A stretch of 64,000 nt of DNA from JAIQGF01 sp051006995 (GCA_051006995.1 JBPCSQ010000003.1:31308-95307), one strand, 5' to 3'. Counted from the first letter of the stretch, positions 7,807-16,898 are shown. Numbers and translations are program-made. Notes: generated by a model from the letters alone, not told the origin.

Positions 7807-9150
7807 CTACTTGCCGATGCAGAAGGTGCTGAAGATGAGGCTCAGGATGTCATCCGTGGTCGTGGCCCCCGTGATCTCGTCGAGCGGGCGAAGCGCGTTG
7901 TAGAGATCGAGCAGTAGCATTTCGTGGGGTACTTTATTCTCCACCGCGCGGCCCGCATCGGCCAGTGACGCCAGTGAACCCTCAACCAGCTTTTGCTGGC
8001 GCAGGTTAGTCAGAAAGGCGGTCTCCTGCTGCGGCGCTGCGGCCACGCTTGCGACAATGTTTTTCCGCAGCGCATCGATTCCTTCCCCGGTCACAGCTGA
8101 AGTGGAAAGCGTGCCATTGGGCGTTGGCCGTGGGCCTTTGGCCAAGTCAATTTTGTTTCCGACAACAATCGAATTGCGCGAGGAAACCTGCTCGATCAAC
8201 TCTTCGTCCTCCCGACTGAGCGGCTGAGAGGCATCGGTCACCACCAGCACCAGGTCGGCATCCGCCACCGCTTCCAGCGACTTGCGAATGCCGATGGACT
8301 CAGCCTCGTCCAGCGCCTGGCGAATACCCGCGGTGTCCACCAGGTGTACGGGAATGCCGCCCAGCGCGACCGTTTCAGTGACCAGGTCGCGCGTGGTCCC
8401 GGGTGCGGCGGTCACGATGGCGCGCTCGCGTTCCACCAGTCGATTGAATAGCGAAGACTTCCCTACGTTAGGCCGCCCGACAATCGCCAGCGTCAGCCCT
8501 TCATGCACCAGCTTGCCGTAAGCAAAGGACCGGCAGAGTTCGCGCAGGGGCGCGGCCACGCGCTCGACGCGTCCCAGGATCTGCGCTCCGGGGAGAACTG
8601 CCACGTCGTCTTCGGCGAAGTCCACGCCGGCCTCCAGCGTGGCGATCAGCTCTACCAATGTTTGCTTGATCGGCGCCAGCTTGTGCGACAGTGCGCCGCC
8701 GAGCTGCTGGGCGGCGACGCGCGCCTGGTACAGCGTTTGCGAATCAATCAGGTCGCGCACCGCTTCCGCCTGCGTGAGGTCGAGCCGCCCATTGAGAAAA
8801 GCGCGCAGTGTGAATTCCCCCGGCTCGGCCAGCCGCGCGCCGCGAGCCAGCGCGAGTTCCACGATGTGCCGCAGCACGACGGGCGAGCCGTGGGCTGAGA
8901 TTTCCACGATGTCGTCGGTCGTGTAGGAGTGCGGCTTGGCAAAAAAGGTAGCGACGATCTCGTCAATGCGCTCGCCGGTCTCGGGTTCGATGAGTTCCCC
9001 GAACACGGCGCGATTCGCCTCCAGTTCGTGCTTGAGGCGGAGCATGGGCGCGGTGATCGAGCGCGACTCCGGTCCGGCGAGACGCACAATCCCCAGGCCG
9101 CCGCGCCCCGGCGGCGTGGAGATGGCGACGATGGTGTCGTCCAGGTGCAA
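7807..9150 (-). CDS. mnmE: tRNA modification GTPase MnmE
   Basis: A 447-residue protein that with MnmG installs the 5-carboxymethylaminomethyl group on wobble uridine 34 of several tRNAs. The N-terminal tetrahydrofolate-binding domain starts with DDTIVAISTPPGRGGLGIVR. The inserted G domain carries the P-loop GRPNVGKSS, the switch motif PGTTRDLV, DTAGI and NKID. The helical domain ends in the diagnostic C-terminal CIGK, whose cysteine is needed for the reaction. The length is normal. It converges with the benzoyl-CoA operon. It is a single-gene unit here, as no mnmG or yidC lies next to it. Confidence 0.96.
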   Translation of the reverse strand: MHLDDTIVAISTPPGRGGLGIVRLAGPESRSITAPMLRLKHELEANRAVFGELIEPETGERIDEIVATFFAKPHSYTTDDIVEISAHGSPVVLRHIVELALARGARLAEPGEFTLRAFLNGRLDLTQAEAVRDLIDSQTLYQARVAAQQLGGALSHKLAPIKQTLVELIATLEAGVDFAEDDVAVLPGAQILGRVERVAAPLRELCRSFAYGKLVHEGLTLAIVGRPNVGKSSLFNRLVERERAIVTAAPGTTRDLVTETVALGGIPVHLVDTAGIRQALDEAESIGIRKSLEAVADADLVLVVTDASQPLSREDEELIEQVSSRNSIVVGNKIDLAKGPRPTPNGTLSTSAVTGEGIDALRKNIVASVAAAPQQETAFLTNLRQQKLVEGSLASLADAGRAVENKVPHEMLLLDLYNALRPLDEITGATTTDDILSLIFSTFCIGK

Positions 9151-9190
9151 GTTTCCAGTTTCCGGTTTCTGGTTCCCAGTTGCAAGCGAG
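9148..9190. repeat. Stuttered short repeat (GTTTCC-like units) upstream of mnmE
   Basis: Directly upstream of the mnmE start the sequence repeats degenerate GTTTCC/GTTCCC words several times. It belongs to a set of stuttered intergenic tracts seen at many junctions in this window. No gene is visible in it. Confidence 0.45.
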
Positions 9191-9278
9191 TACCGCGTAC
9201 CGGGAAATCTTGCAGAGCAACAAAGCGGCCCCGGCGAGTGGACCGGGGCCGTCGGATTGAAGCAAATGGGGATGCTCC

Positions 9279-10136
9279 CTAGTATCCGCCGCCGTTGTAG
9301 CCGCGTTCGTAACCGGCCATGTAGCCTTGGCGGTAAATGCGTTTGTACTGTTCCTTGTCGCCCCAGGAGGCGACATAGCCATCATCGCCGTGGTTGTAGC
9401 TGCCATTTTTCATGGCGTGATAGTCCTTGTGCTTGTCGCGATCCTTCATGCCATCCTTCACGCCATCGCGATAACCGTTCTGGAAGGCGACATTGTTGAC
9501 CGGAGGCGCCATGGCCGCCACCGGGGCAGTGGTTGCCGGCTGCCCATAGCCGGGAACTGCGGCAGCGCTGCCGCCGCTGAACGCCTGCTGATAGCCGGCA
9601 GCGTAGCCTTGGCGGTACATCGCCTTGTACTGGTCTTTGTCGCCGAGGGAGCTATTATAACCCGAATCGGCATCCTCGTAGCGGTCCGTGTTGGTGGCGC
9701 GGAAGCTGTGGCCCGATTGCAGGTCGCGCGTGCCATCGTTGATTCCGTCCTGGAATCCGTTCTGGTAGGCGGCGCCGGTGTTCACGGCTGGAGCTTGCGG
9801 GGCGGCTGCTACCGTGCCGTTGTAACCCTGCTGGTATCCCGCCAGGTAACCCTGGCGATACGCGGCCTTGTACTGGTCCTTGTCGCCCATGACGTCGGTG
9901 TAACCGTTGTCCCCGTGCTTGAACTTGGCGGTGTCGTTAGCGCGAAAGCTCTGGTTGGCCTGGTGATCGAACTGACCATCACTGACGCCATCCTGAAATC
10001 CGATTTGATAACCCTGGCTGTTTACGCCGGCTTGTGCGGCGATCCCCTGGTCCTGATACACCGGAGTCTGGGCGACACCGAACACGCTCAGGCCGAGAAA
10101 CAGGGCGCTGGATATGGCAACTTTGCGCAGAGACAT
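9279..10136 (-). CDS. Secreted protein with three Tyr/Gly/Asp-rich repeats
   Basis: A 285-residue protein with an N-terminal signal peptide (MSLRKVAISSALFLGLSVFGVAQ, cleavage probably after AQ). The mature part holds three copies of a roughly 70-residue unit: FQDG.sDG, a polar stretch, HGD.GY or DADSGY, GDKDQYK, YRQGY.AGYQ.G. The repeats are separated by Ala/Pro-rich linkers. I chose the start at 10136 because GGGGAGG lies just upstream; the frame stays open further upstream but that part looks non-coding. I do not recognise a named family. The regular spacing of Tyr, Gly and acidic residues suggests a secreted structural or metal-binding role, but that is only a guess. It stands alone between mnmE and the cNMP-binding gene. 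Confidence 0.8.
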   Translation of the reverse strand: MSLRKVAISSALFLGLSVFGVAQTPVYQDQGIAAQAGVNSQGYQIGFQDGVSDGQFDHQANQSFRANDTAKFKHGDNGYTDVMGDKDQYKAAYRQGYLAGYQQGYNGTVAAAPQAPAVNTGAAYQNGFQDGINDGTRDLQSGHSFRATNTDRYEDADSGYNSSLGDKDQYKAMYRQGYAAGYQQAFSGGSAAAVPGYGQPATTAPVAAMAPPVNNVAFQNGYRDGVKDGMKDRDKHKDYHAMKNGSYNHGDDGYVASWGDKEQYKRIYRQGYMAGYERGYNGGGY

Positions 10137-10299
10137 AAAACCTCCCCTAAAAACCCATGCAATCGAGCGGCTAATAATTGGAAGATTGGGACAAGCGGTA
10201 TGTTGTCCGTAAACCGGTGCTGCTACGGGCGGGGAGAATCGCAGTTGCAAGTTGCGCGTGCCGAGTTCCGGCTGCTCGGCCAGGCGCCCGCGCCGGAGC

Positions 10300-10731
10300 C
10301 TACTTCGCTGCCGGGCCCGCTGGTTTGGCCTTTGCAGCAGAGCCGGCAAGGGCAGCAACTTGGGAAAGGTCGGTGGAGCGGATAAGGGCCGCCTCCAGGT
10401 CGCGGATGCGGCGCGACATCTTGCGAATGATGTTGAGGGCGAACGACGCGTCTTCATGGATGCGGCTCAAAAACGCGCGCCCATCCACGCTCAATACCAC
10501 CGTCTCTCCCACCGCACGCGCGGTAAACGGGCGGAGTTCCAGCTCCAGCAGCGCGGCTTCACCAAACGAGTCGCCGGTTCCAACCACGCCCAGGCAGAAC
10601 TCGTTTTCGTTGTCGCGCCGGATCAGTTCGACGGCGCCGAACTGCACGATGTACATGCAACTGCCGAGTTCACCCTGGTGGCAGACCATCTCGCCGTCGC
10701 GATACTGTTTTCCGAGAAGAGCGGCTTTCAT
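10300..10731 (-). CDS. Cyclic-nucleotide-binding domain protein
   Basis: A 143-residue protein that is essentially one cNMP-binding beta-roll (about residues 1-115) followed by a short Ala/Lys/Pro tail. The phosphate-binding cassette is visible as FGEAALLELELRPFTARA. There is no C-terminal helix-turn-helix, so it is not a CRP-type transcription factor; it may act as a stand-alone sensor or partner subunit. ATG 10731 follows TAGGAG, which overlaps the stop codon of the upstream oxidoreductase gene, so the two are translationally linked. The ligand (cAMP, cGMP or none) cannot be told from the sequence. An in-frame extension to 10866 would lie inside the neighbouring gene and is rejected. Confidence 0.82.
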   Translation of the reverse strand: MKAALLGKQYRDGEMVCHQGELGSCMYIVQFGAVELIRRDNENEFCLGVVGTGDSFGEAALLELELRPFTARAVGETVVLSVDGRAFLSRIHEDASFALNIIRKMSRRIRDLEAALIRSTDLSQVAALAGSAAKAKPAGPAAK

Positions 10732-10739
10732 GCAAGCTC

Positions 10740-12083
10740 CTAGCGAGTCGCCTCGCCGTGACGCAGCGACTCGTACAAATTCCAGGAAAGTTTCGCCAGG
10801 AACGACGGGTGCAGAGTCCGCAGCAGCACCGCCTTGTATGGCGCACTGCCGGTGAAAGTGTCCCAAAGCACCTGGCTCATGCGCTGGGATTTTCCATCAA
10901 GCTGCTCGTGGGCAACCATGCGCCACAGCGCACGGCGGGCATAGGTGCGGCTCTGGATTTGACGGGTGACGGCGAACACCAGCTTGCCGAGCAGGTTGTC
11001 GCGCTCGATCTTGCGGCACACCGGATCGTAATGGCGCCGGAAATCCCTGGCTGCGATGCCGTGGAACACGCACGTGCGCGCCGCCGCTTTGGCGGTGCGG
11101 TAGGCGGCGCCGATGCCGTCCTTGTAAAGGCGCGTCGTGCCGCAATCCCCAACGAAAACAATCCGGTCGCCAAACTCGCGGAAGGCGCTGCCCACGCTGA
11201 TTTTCGGCGAGCAATGGCAGAAGTCCGGCGGCGGTTGCCAGTTGGCCGGCAGGCACTCCTTCACCGCGCGCGTTTGCAGAAACTCGCGCACCAGATCCTT
11301 GTCAATGTCCTTGCCTAGCAGGCACAGGGTCACGTAATCGCCCTTGGGAACGAGGGCGGCGAATTCCAGGCGCGGGATATTGAGCAAAAATACGTGCATC
11401 GAAGTGCCGAGCTCGCGAGTGATCATCTCCCGGCCGAAACAGAACTCGCAGATGTAAGTCTTCGTGGCCGGAGGCGCCTTGTACGGGATGCCCGCGGCCT
11501 CGAACAGCTTCAACACCGAGCTGTTCACGCCGGCGGCGACGCACGCCACGTCGTAAGTTTGCTCGTTCCCCGTTTGCGGCTTGATCCGGGGGCGGCGTTC
11601 CTCATCCCAGGAGAATGAGTCCACGCGCTCGCGTATATGGCGCGCCCCTTTTTTCACCGCCAGGTCGAGCAGGTATCCGTCGAGCCCTCCGCCCTCGATG
11701 CGCAGCCCGCCGCGCGGGCCGCCGCCGCGATGCACCGAGGCAATGCGGTGCTCGCTTTGCGGGGTGCGGATGCGCACGTTGCCGACGTCCATGTGCAGGA
11801 AGTAGGAATCAATGCTGCGCTGGACCGTGTCGCTGAGCTGAATGCCCTCGGTGGCGAGGTTCTGCACCAGCGATTCCGACACAATACCTCCGCACATGTT
11901 GCAGCCGCCTGGGCCCTGGGTGCGGAAGTCGCGCGGCTCGTAGATGTCAACCTGTAGTTCCAGGCCCATGGTGCGGGCCATGTCGAGCAGGAAGTAACTG
12001 AAGAACGAACCGGCGGGGCCGCCGCCGATCACGGCGACACGGGAGCCTGGTGCGAGTTTCAGGGCGTCTCCGTTGGCGTGCAT
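10740..12083 (-). CDS. FAD-dependent oxidoreductase (geranylgeranyl reductase-like)
   Basis: A 447-residue flavoprotein. The N terminus has the dinucleotide-binding motif VAVIGGGPAGSFFSY, and the C-terminal part has FVGDCGTTRLYKDGIGAAY, the second FAD contact of the geranylgeranyl reductase / PHBH-like group. Unusual cysteine pairs are present: GGCNMCGG, CEFCFG and FCHCS. These could be redox or metal sites. ATG 12083 is preceded by a strong GGGAGGTG; the open frame continues upstream to 12269 but without codon-like sequence. The next gene on this strand, only 8 bases away, is the cyclic-nucleotide-binding protein, so the two probably work together. The substrate is unknown. Confidence 0.78.
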   Translation of the reverse strand: MHANGDALKLAPGSRVAVIGGGPAGSFFSYFLLDMARTMGLELQVDIYEPRDFRTQGPGGCNMCGGIVSESLVQNLATEGIQLSDTVQRSIDSYFLHMDVGNVRIRTPQSEHRIASVHRGGGPRGGLRIEGGGLDGYLLDLAVKKGARHIRERVDSFSWDEERRPRIKPQTGNEQTYDVACVAAGVNSSVLKLFEAAGIPYKAPPATKTYICEFCFGREMITRELGTSMHVFLLNIPRLEFAALVPKGDYVTLCLLGKDIDKDLVREFLQTRAVKECLPANWQPPPDFCHCSPKISVGSAFREFGDRIVFVGDCGTTRLYKDGIGAAYRTAKAAARTCVFHGIAARDFRRHYDPVCRKIERDNLLGKLVFAVTRQIQSRTYARRALWRMVAHEQLDGKSQRMSQVLWDTFTGSAPYKAVLLRTLHPSFLAKLSWNLYESLRHGEATR

Positions 12084-12255
12084 TAGCACCTCCCGGGACG
12101 CGAACACGGCGACTTCTCGCCGCGGGTCGGCTCTGGGTTCCGGCAGAGATACACCCGGGTTCGCGGTCTTGATGTGACATGGGTCACCACATTCGGTGAT
12201 TCTGCCGGACTGGGCGCGCGCCGGCTTGTGCTTTGATAGGCAAGGAGAGGGAGGA

Positions 12256-13725
12256 ATGCGCGTCCTCATTGCCGATGAGGGAGGTTACATCGGCCGCAAG
12301 CTGGCGGTGCGGCTCGCCGAACGCGGCGACGAGGTGACCTGCCTTGTGCCGCATCTGCACGATTCCCCGGCTTCTTGCCCGCATGTGCGCTTTCTTCCCT
12401 GGCAGGTGCTGACATCAAGTTCTTGGCATGCCGCACGGGCTGAAGCCGGCTACTACATTGCCTCGCCCAACGGGGTACCGGCCGAGAGCGAATGCGACTC
12501 GGTGCGGCAGTTCGCCCACGCCGCCCGCGATGTCGGGGTGCGGCGCCTGGTTGGGGTCACGCCATGGACCGCACAGGAAACGAATGACCCCTGTCATGCG
12601 CTACTCACGAATGCAGGTGTGCCCGCGAGCGAGGTTCGCGTCAGCGCGGTCATTGGGCACGGCAGCCCGGCGTTCGAGATGATCCGAGCCGTCGTGGAGC
12701 GAGCACCGGTGATCCTGTGTCCGCCGTGGACTATGGCGCCTCTCCAGCCCGTAGCGATTGCCGACCTGGTCACGTTTCTGGCGGAAGCCACTGTGCAACC
12801 GGGTGAGCTGCGCTTGTTGGCCGGCAGCTCCGTGGAAACATTTTCGACGATGATGGCGGAATACGCGCGCGCGCGGCGGCTGCCGCGATGGATGCTGCCG
12901 GTTCGCATTCCGCACGCATTGTGGCTGCGCCTTGCCGAGGCGGCCTCCGGATTATCGCGGCGGCAACTGGAAGCAATTGTCGCAACCGCCGGTACCGCAA
13001 CCGGGCGCGCCGGCGGCCACATTGAGACTCTCCCGACTCCAGTGGACGCGGCCATTCGTCAGGCGCTGGAGGTTGCCCAATTGCCGCAGATCGGGGCTCG
13101 GCTGGTGCCGGAGGCGCAACGCACACGCCATGTCATCGTGCGCCGGCATGGATTCATCGTAGGCCAGTGGCAAACGGTCATTGCGGCGCCGGCACGAGAC
13201 ACGTTTGCTGTCATCGAGGCCATGGGCGGGGAGCGTGGCTGGCTCTTCGCCGACGAGTTGTGGCAGCTACGCGGCGCCTTGGACCGCGCCATGGGAGGTC
13301 CGGGGTTGTCGCGCACACGCCGTGATCCGGCGTTTGTGGAAACCGGCGACAGAGTAGATTTCTGGCTCGTGGAAGCCATCGAGCGCGGGAAGCTGCTGCG
13401 CTATCGCGCCGGGATGAAGATGCCTGGCGAAGCATGGCTGCAGTTTGAATGTGACGACTACCACGGCGCGACCCTGCTGCGGCAGACGATATATTTCCAG
13501 CCGCACGGCCTCGGCGGCGAGCTCTATTGGACGGCCATGTACCCGTTTCACCTGCTGCTTTTTGAGGGCATGCACCAGGCAATTGCGGCAGAGGCAAGAA
13601 GAAGGTCGCGGGCGCAAGAAGATCGGCTGCTTGACGCTCGTCTTTCAGAGTTTCCCACGGGCCAATTCGCCCAGCCGCCTCGGCCACAGGTAATTCAGGA
13701 CAGAATCGGCGAACTCACCCGATGA
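12256..13725 (+). CDS. NAD(P)-binding Rossmann protein with C-terminal DUF2867
   Basis: A 489-residue protein. Residues 1 to about 300 resemble atypical (extended) short-chain dehydrogenases of the NmrA/YbjT group, though the glycine motif is worn (DEGGYIGRKLAVRL). Residues about 315-480 fit the DUF2867 domain that follows the Rossmann domain in YbjT-like proteins (VGQWQT..., RVDFWLVEAIERGKLLRYRAGMK). ATG 12256 lies right behind AGGAGAGGGAGG. It is divergent from the FAD oxidoreductase across about 170 bases. The function of the family is not known; NAD(P)-linked binding is inference from the fold. Confidence 0.78.
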   Translation: MRVLIADEGGYIGRKLAVRLAERGDEVTCLVPHLHDSPASCPHVRFLPWQVLTSSSWHAARAEAGYYIASPNGVPAESECDSVRQFAHAARDVGVRRLVGVTPWTAQETNDPCHALLTNAGVPASEVRVSAVIGHGSPAFEMIRAVVERAPVILCPPWTMAPLQPVAIADLVTFLAEATVQPGELRLLAGSSVETFSTMMAEYARARRLPRWMLPVRIPHALWLRLAEAASGLSRRQLEAIVATAGTATGRAGGHIETLPTPVDAAIRQALEVAQLPQIGARLVPEAQRTRHVIVRRHGFIVGQWQTVIAAPARDTFAVIEAMGGERGWLFADELWQLRGALDRAMGGPGLSRTRRDPAFVETGDRVDFWLVEAIERGKLLRYRAGMKMPGEAWLQFECDDYHGATLLRQTIYFQPHGLGGELYWTAMYPFHLLLFEGMHQAIAAEARRRSRAQEDRLLDARLSEFPTGQFAQPPRPQVIQDRIGELTR

Positions 13726-13737
13726 ACTGGAGAGGAA

Positions 13738-14334
13738 TTAGACTTTAGCGGCGGAACGCTGGGTTTCGAGTTTGGCCAGATTGGGCTCGAAGCAGCGCCG
13801 GCAGCGCGCTTCGTAGGTTCCCGCCGCGCCCACCACGATCAGATCTTCACTCGCCACCAGGCGCTGCGTGTGCTTGGCGGGATTGCCGCACTGCATGCAG
13901 ATGGCCAGCGTCTTGGTGATCTCGTCGGCGATGGCGAGCAGCTCCGGCATGGGGTGGAACGGACGGCCCAGATAGTCGGTGTCGAGCCCCGCAATCAGGA
14001 TGCGCTTGCCAAGGTCGGCAAGCCGTACCACCACATCCACGATCTCCGGCCCGAGGAATTGCGCTTCGTCAATGCCGATGACCTCCGTGCGGCGGTCGAG
14101 GCGCGATTCGAACTCGGCGGCATTCTTCACGTTATCGGAGGCTATCTTGAGTTCGCTGTGGGACACGATGTGGTTCTCGGAGTAGCGATCGTCGAGGGCC
14201 GGCTTGAAAATCTGTACCCGCTGGCGCGCGATTTCCGCGCGGCGCAGCCGCCGAATGAGCTCCTCACTTTTGCCGCTGAACATGGGCCCGCAAATGACTT
14301 CGATCCAGCCGAGACTGCCTTTGGCAAAATTCAT
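13738..14334 (-). CDS. tdk: Thymidine kinase
   Basis: A 198-residue type II (TK1-like) thymidine kinase, which phosphorylates thymidine to dTMP in the salvage pathway. It shows the P-loop GPMFSGKSEELIRRL, the acidic motif DEAQFL, the lasso region, and the structural zinc site formed by CMQCG and ARCRRC. The length is standard. The start ATG 14334 overlaps the stop codon of the preceding gene as ATGA. It is convergent with the DUF2867 gene, 12 bases apart. Confidence 0.94.
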   Translation of the reverse strand: MNFAKGSLGWIEVICGPMFSGKSEELIRRLRRAEIARQRVQIFKPALDDRYSENHIVSHSELKIASDNVKNAAEFESRLDRRTEVIGIDEAQFLGPEIVDVVVRLADLGKRILIAGLDTDYLGRPFHPMPELLAIADEITKTLAICMQCGNPAKHTQRLVASEDLIVVGAAGTYEARCRRCFEPNLAKLETQRSAAKV

Positions 14335-14855
14335 AACACCGTGTCCAGTGGCCGGTGGTCGGTGGCCAGAGAGGATTGAGGTACAGCGCCGAACTGGGCC
14401 CTTAAGTGGGATCGCAGATCGTCGAAATTCTCGAATACCGCGGTCGCACACCCCAATATCCAGCCGCTGATGTCGCCTACCGGCATGCCGGCGACCAGAT
14501 ACACCGGAATCCCGGCGCGATGGGCAAAGGTCAGCTCGCCCTGTGTGCCGGCGCCGCGGGCGGCGGCCGCGTCCCAATAACACACCAGGTAGTCGCTGCG
14601 CCCGATGTAATTCAGGTCCCAGGCGATGATCTTGCGGATGGTCTCCTGAAACCGCGGCAGGTCGGCAACCTTCCAGGACCGAAAATCGCGCACCTCCTCA
14701 TCGCTGAGGTTTTTCTGTTCGTCAGCGGCGGGATCGTACACCTGGTGGCCGAGGTCGCGTAAAAACGGGGTGATCTCGGCGCGCCAGCTCTTGCCGAAGT
14801 CGGGCGAGTATTCGATGGAACCGGAAAGGTAGGCGAGCATCGCGGGAACGCCCAT
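14331..14855 (-). CDS. Nucleoside 2-deoxyribosyltransferase-like protein, coupled to tdk
   Basis: A protein of about 174 residues (or 169 from the ATG at 14840). Its pattern, MLAYLSGSIEYS at the start, WKVADLPRFQETIR in the middle, then RSDYLVCYWD and GTQGELTFAHRAGIPVYLV, resembles the nucleoside 2-deoxyribosyltransferase / DUF4406 Rossmann-like fold, in which an early loop and a GTxxE motif bind the nucleoside. It is translationally coupled to tdk by an ATGA overlap, which supports a role in nucleoside salvage. I would not assign an exact reaction. About 50 bases separate it from the secreted protein gene upstream. Confidence 0.7.
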   Translation of the reverse strand: MGVPAMLAYLSGSIEYSPDFGKSWRAEITPFLRDLGHQVYDPAADEQKNLSDEEVRDFRSWKVADLPRFQETIRKIIAWDLNYIGRSDYLVCYWDAAAARGAGTQGELTFAHRAGIPVYLVAGMPVGDISGWILGCATAVFENFDDLRSHLRAQFGAVPQSSLATDHRPLDTVL

Positions 14856-14910
14856 TGTGTGTCTTGCGCCGGCAATCGTCAATTGTGAACCTCGGTGGAA
14901 AACAAGGGCT

Positions 14911-15351
14911 TTACTGCCGCTTGATGGAGTACCCGCCCACACGCCAGGCGCCGTCCTTTTCCAGCGCCAACGCGATCATCTCCGTCGCCGAGCCGTTCTG
15001 GAACTTGGTGTTGTATTCAATGAGTACGTATTGGCCGTCGGGCGCGTGCGCCCATTTGGTCTGATAGCCGACGGCGGTGGCGTTCCGGGCTCCCGCCTTG
15101 CCCATCGGTGCTCGCAGCCCGACGATGGATTTGTTCCACTCCTCGCGCTTGACCTGCGCCTTGAAGATTTGCGACGAGGCGTCCCAGGCCTGGTTGTACT
15201 TGCCGAAGTCGAGCAGGCTCAACCATCCGGCTGCGGCCTTCGACGCCGCCGTGATGGCCTCTTGCTGCTTCTTTTCCGTGGCGGCGGGAACCGGCTTCGT
15301 TTGGGCGAACGCGGTGGTAAGCAAGAGGAGAATCGCGAAATACGGTTTCAT
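14911..15351 (-). CDS. Secreted DUF4019-like protein
   Basis: A 146-residue protein with a signal peptide (MKPYFAILLLLTTAFAQ). The mature domain contains AAAGWLSLLDFGKYNQAWDASSQIFKAQ and ends in DGAWRVGGYSI, the pattern of DUF4019 domains: small alpha/beta folds with an NTF2-like look and unknown function. The start ATG 15351 is preferred over one five codons upstream because it places the signal peptide at the N terminus. It is divergent from xseA, which begins about 80 bases away. Confidence 0.78.
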   Translation of the reverse strand: MKPYFAILLLLTTAFAQTKPVPAATEKKQQEAITAASKAAAGWLSLLDFGKYNQAWDASSQIFKAQVKREEWNKSIVGLRAPMGKAGARNATAVGYQTKWAHAPDGQYVLIEYNTKFQNGSATEMIALALEKDGAWRVGGYSIKRQ

Positions 15352-15434
15352 GGTGGTTTTGCCCATTGTCGCATGGGCTGACCTCGCCGGGCGCCCAGAG
15401 CCTAAGCCTTGGGCCTTGATTTACACTGCCCTCG

Positions 15435-16805
15435 GTGTCTCTTCCCGACCAACTCGGGTTCACCTTCCAGGCGCCGGCACGGCGAATTTGGACGGTCAAG
15501 GCGCTGATGTCGGCGGTACGCACCGCCGTCGAGCGCGAATACACCGACGTTTTCGTGGAAGGCGAAATCTCAAACTACCGCCCCGCCGAGTCGAGACATC
15601 TCTATTTCACCCTGAAAGAAGACGGCGCGCAGATGCGGGTGGTGATGTTTCGCTCGCAGGCGCGGCTGCTGAAGTTCAAGCCCACTGACGGCATGGCGGT
15701 GATCGCGCGCGGTCGAGTAACGGTCTATGAGTCGCGCGGCGAACTGCAACTGGCCGCCGAGTACCTGGAGCCCAAAGGCGCAGGCGCGCTGCAGATCGCC
15801 TTTGAGCAACTGAAGCAGAAACTCGCGGCGGAAGGACTGTTCGATCCAGCGCGAAAAAAGCCCATCCCGGCTTTGCCGAGACGCGTCGGCGTCGTCACCT
15901 CTCCCCGAGGTGCAGCCATCCGCGACATCGTCAACATCGTGCGCCGCCGCCACCGGGCGCTCAACTTGCTGATTTATCCGGCGCAGGTGCAGGGAGACGC
16001 GGCGCCCGGCGAGGTCAGCGCCGGCATTCGTTATTTCAATCGTGCCAAGAACGTGGATGTGATCGTCGTCGCCCGCGGCGGCGGCTCCATGGAAGACCTG
16101 GCGGCATTCAACGACGAGGGGCTGGCCCGAGTCGCTGCAGCTTCCCGTGTGCCGCTCATCTCCGCCATCGGACACGAAACCGATTTCACCATCCTGGACT
16201 TTGTCGCTGATCTGCGCGCTCCCACGCCGTCCGCCGCAGCCGAGCTGGTCATCGAGTCGCAGCACCAGTTGGAGCAGCGCGTCGCGGGCTTGCGCCACCG
16301 GCTCGCGCAGGCGGCCCGGTACCACGTGGTTATCGGCAAGCAGCGGCTGACTGAGGTCGCGCAGCACCGGGCGTTCGCCCGCATGCAAGACCTGATTAAC
16401 GCGCGCCAGCAGCGCGTGGACGAACTGCTTTACCGTCTCGCCGCGGCTGAGCGGAGGCGCTTACAGGACTTTGGCCGCCGGCTGGCCACGGTGTCGGCAC
16501 GGCTGCACGCGCGCGACCTGCGACGGATCGTCGAACTCATGCGCCGCGATATCGAAACTCGCACCGTAGCGCTGACCTCATCCGCGCGCGCTACTCTCCA
16601 GCGGAAGCGCGCGACGCTGGACGCCCTGCGTGGACGCCTGGAAGCGCTTTCACCGTTGAGCATCCTGGAGCGCGGCTACGCGCTCGTGTTTGACAACTCG
16701 GGGAAACTCATCAAGGACGCTAGGCAGGTTTCCCCCGGAGACGAAATTCGCGCGCGCCTGGCTCGGGGCGAGATTGACGCCACCGTCAAAAAAATCAGCC
16801 GGTGA
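15435..16805 (+). CDS. xseA: Exodeoxyribonuclease VII large subunit
   Basis: A 456-residue protein, the normal length for XseA. With XseB it forms exonuclease VII, which degrades single-stranded DNA from both ends. The N-terminal OB-fold domain (about 1-110) includes VKALMSAVRTAVEREYTDVFVEGEISNYR-like sequence; the catalytic domain has RVGVVTSPRGAAIRDI, ARGGGSMEDLAAFNDE and SAIGHETDFTILDFVAD; a long coiled-coil helix region follows, ending in LSPLSILERGYALV. The start is GTG. The small subunit xseB is not next to it. It is followed 93 bases later by cdaA. Confidence 0.95.
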   Translation: MSLPDQLGFTFQAPARRIWTVKALMSAVRTAVEREYTDVFVEGEISNYRPAESRHLYFTLKEDGAQMRVVMFRSQARLLKFKPTDGMAVIARGRVTVYESRGELQLAAEYLEPKGAGALQIAFEQLKQKLAAEGLFDPARKKPIPALPRRVGVVTSPRGAAIRDIVNIVRRRHRALNLLIYPAQVQGDAAPGEVSAGIRYFNRAKNVDVIVVARGGGSMEDLAAFNDEGLARVAAASRVPLISAIGHETDFTILDFVADLRAPTPSAAAELVIESQHQLEQRVAGLRHRLAQAARYHVVIGKQRLTEVAQHRAFARMQDLINARQQRVDELLYRLAAAERRRLQDFGRRLATVSARLHARDLRRIVELMRRDIETRTVALTSSARATLQRKRATLDALRGRLEALSPLSILERGYALVFDNSGKLIKDARQVSPGDEIRARLARGEIDATVKKISR

Positions 16806-16898
16806 CTGGTTGGTGGCGCGCGCCATACATCCGAGAACTCGCATCTCAGAACTCCGTTACAATTAGACGCTCGGATTTTCTCGCGAAAGGGGCCGTAG

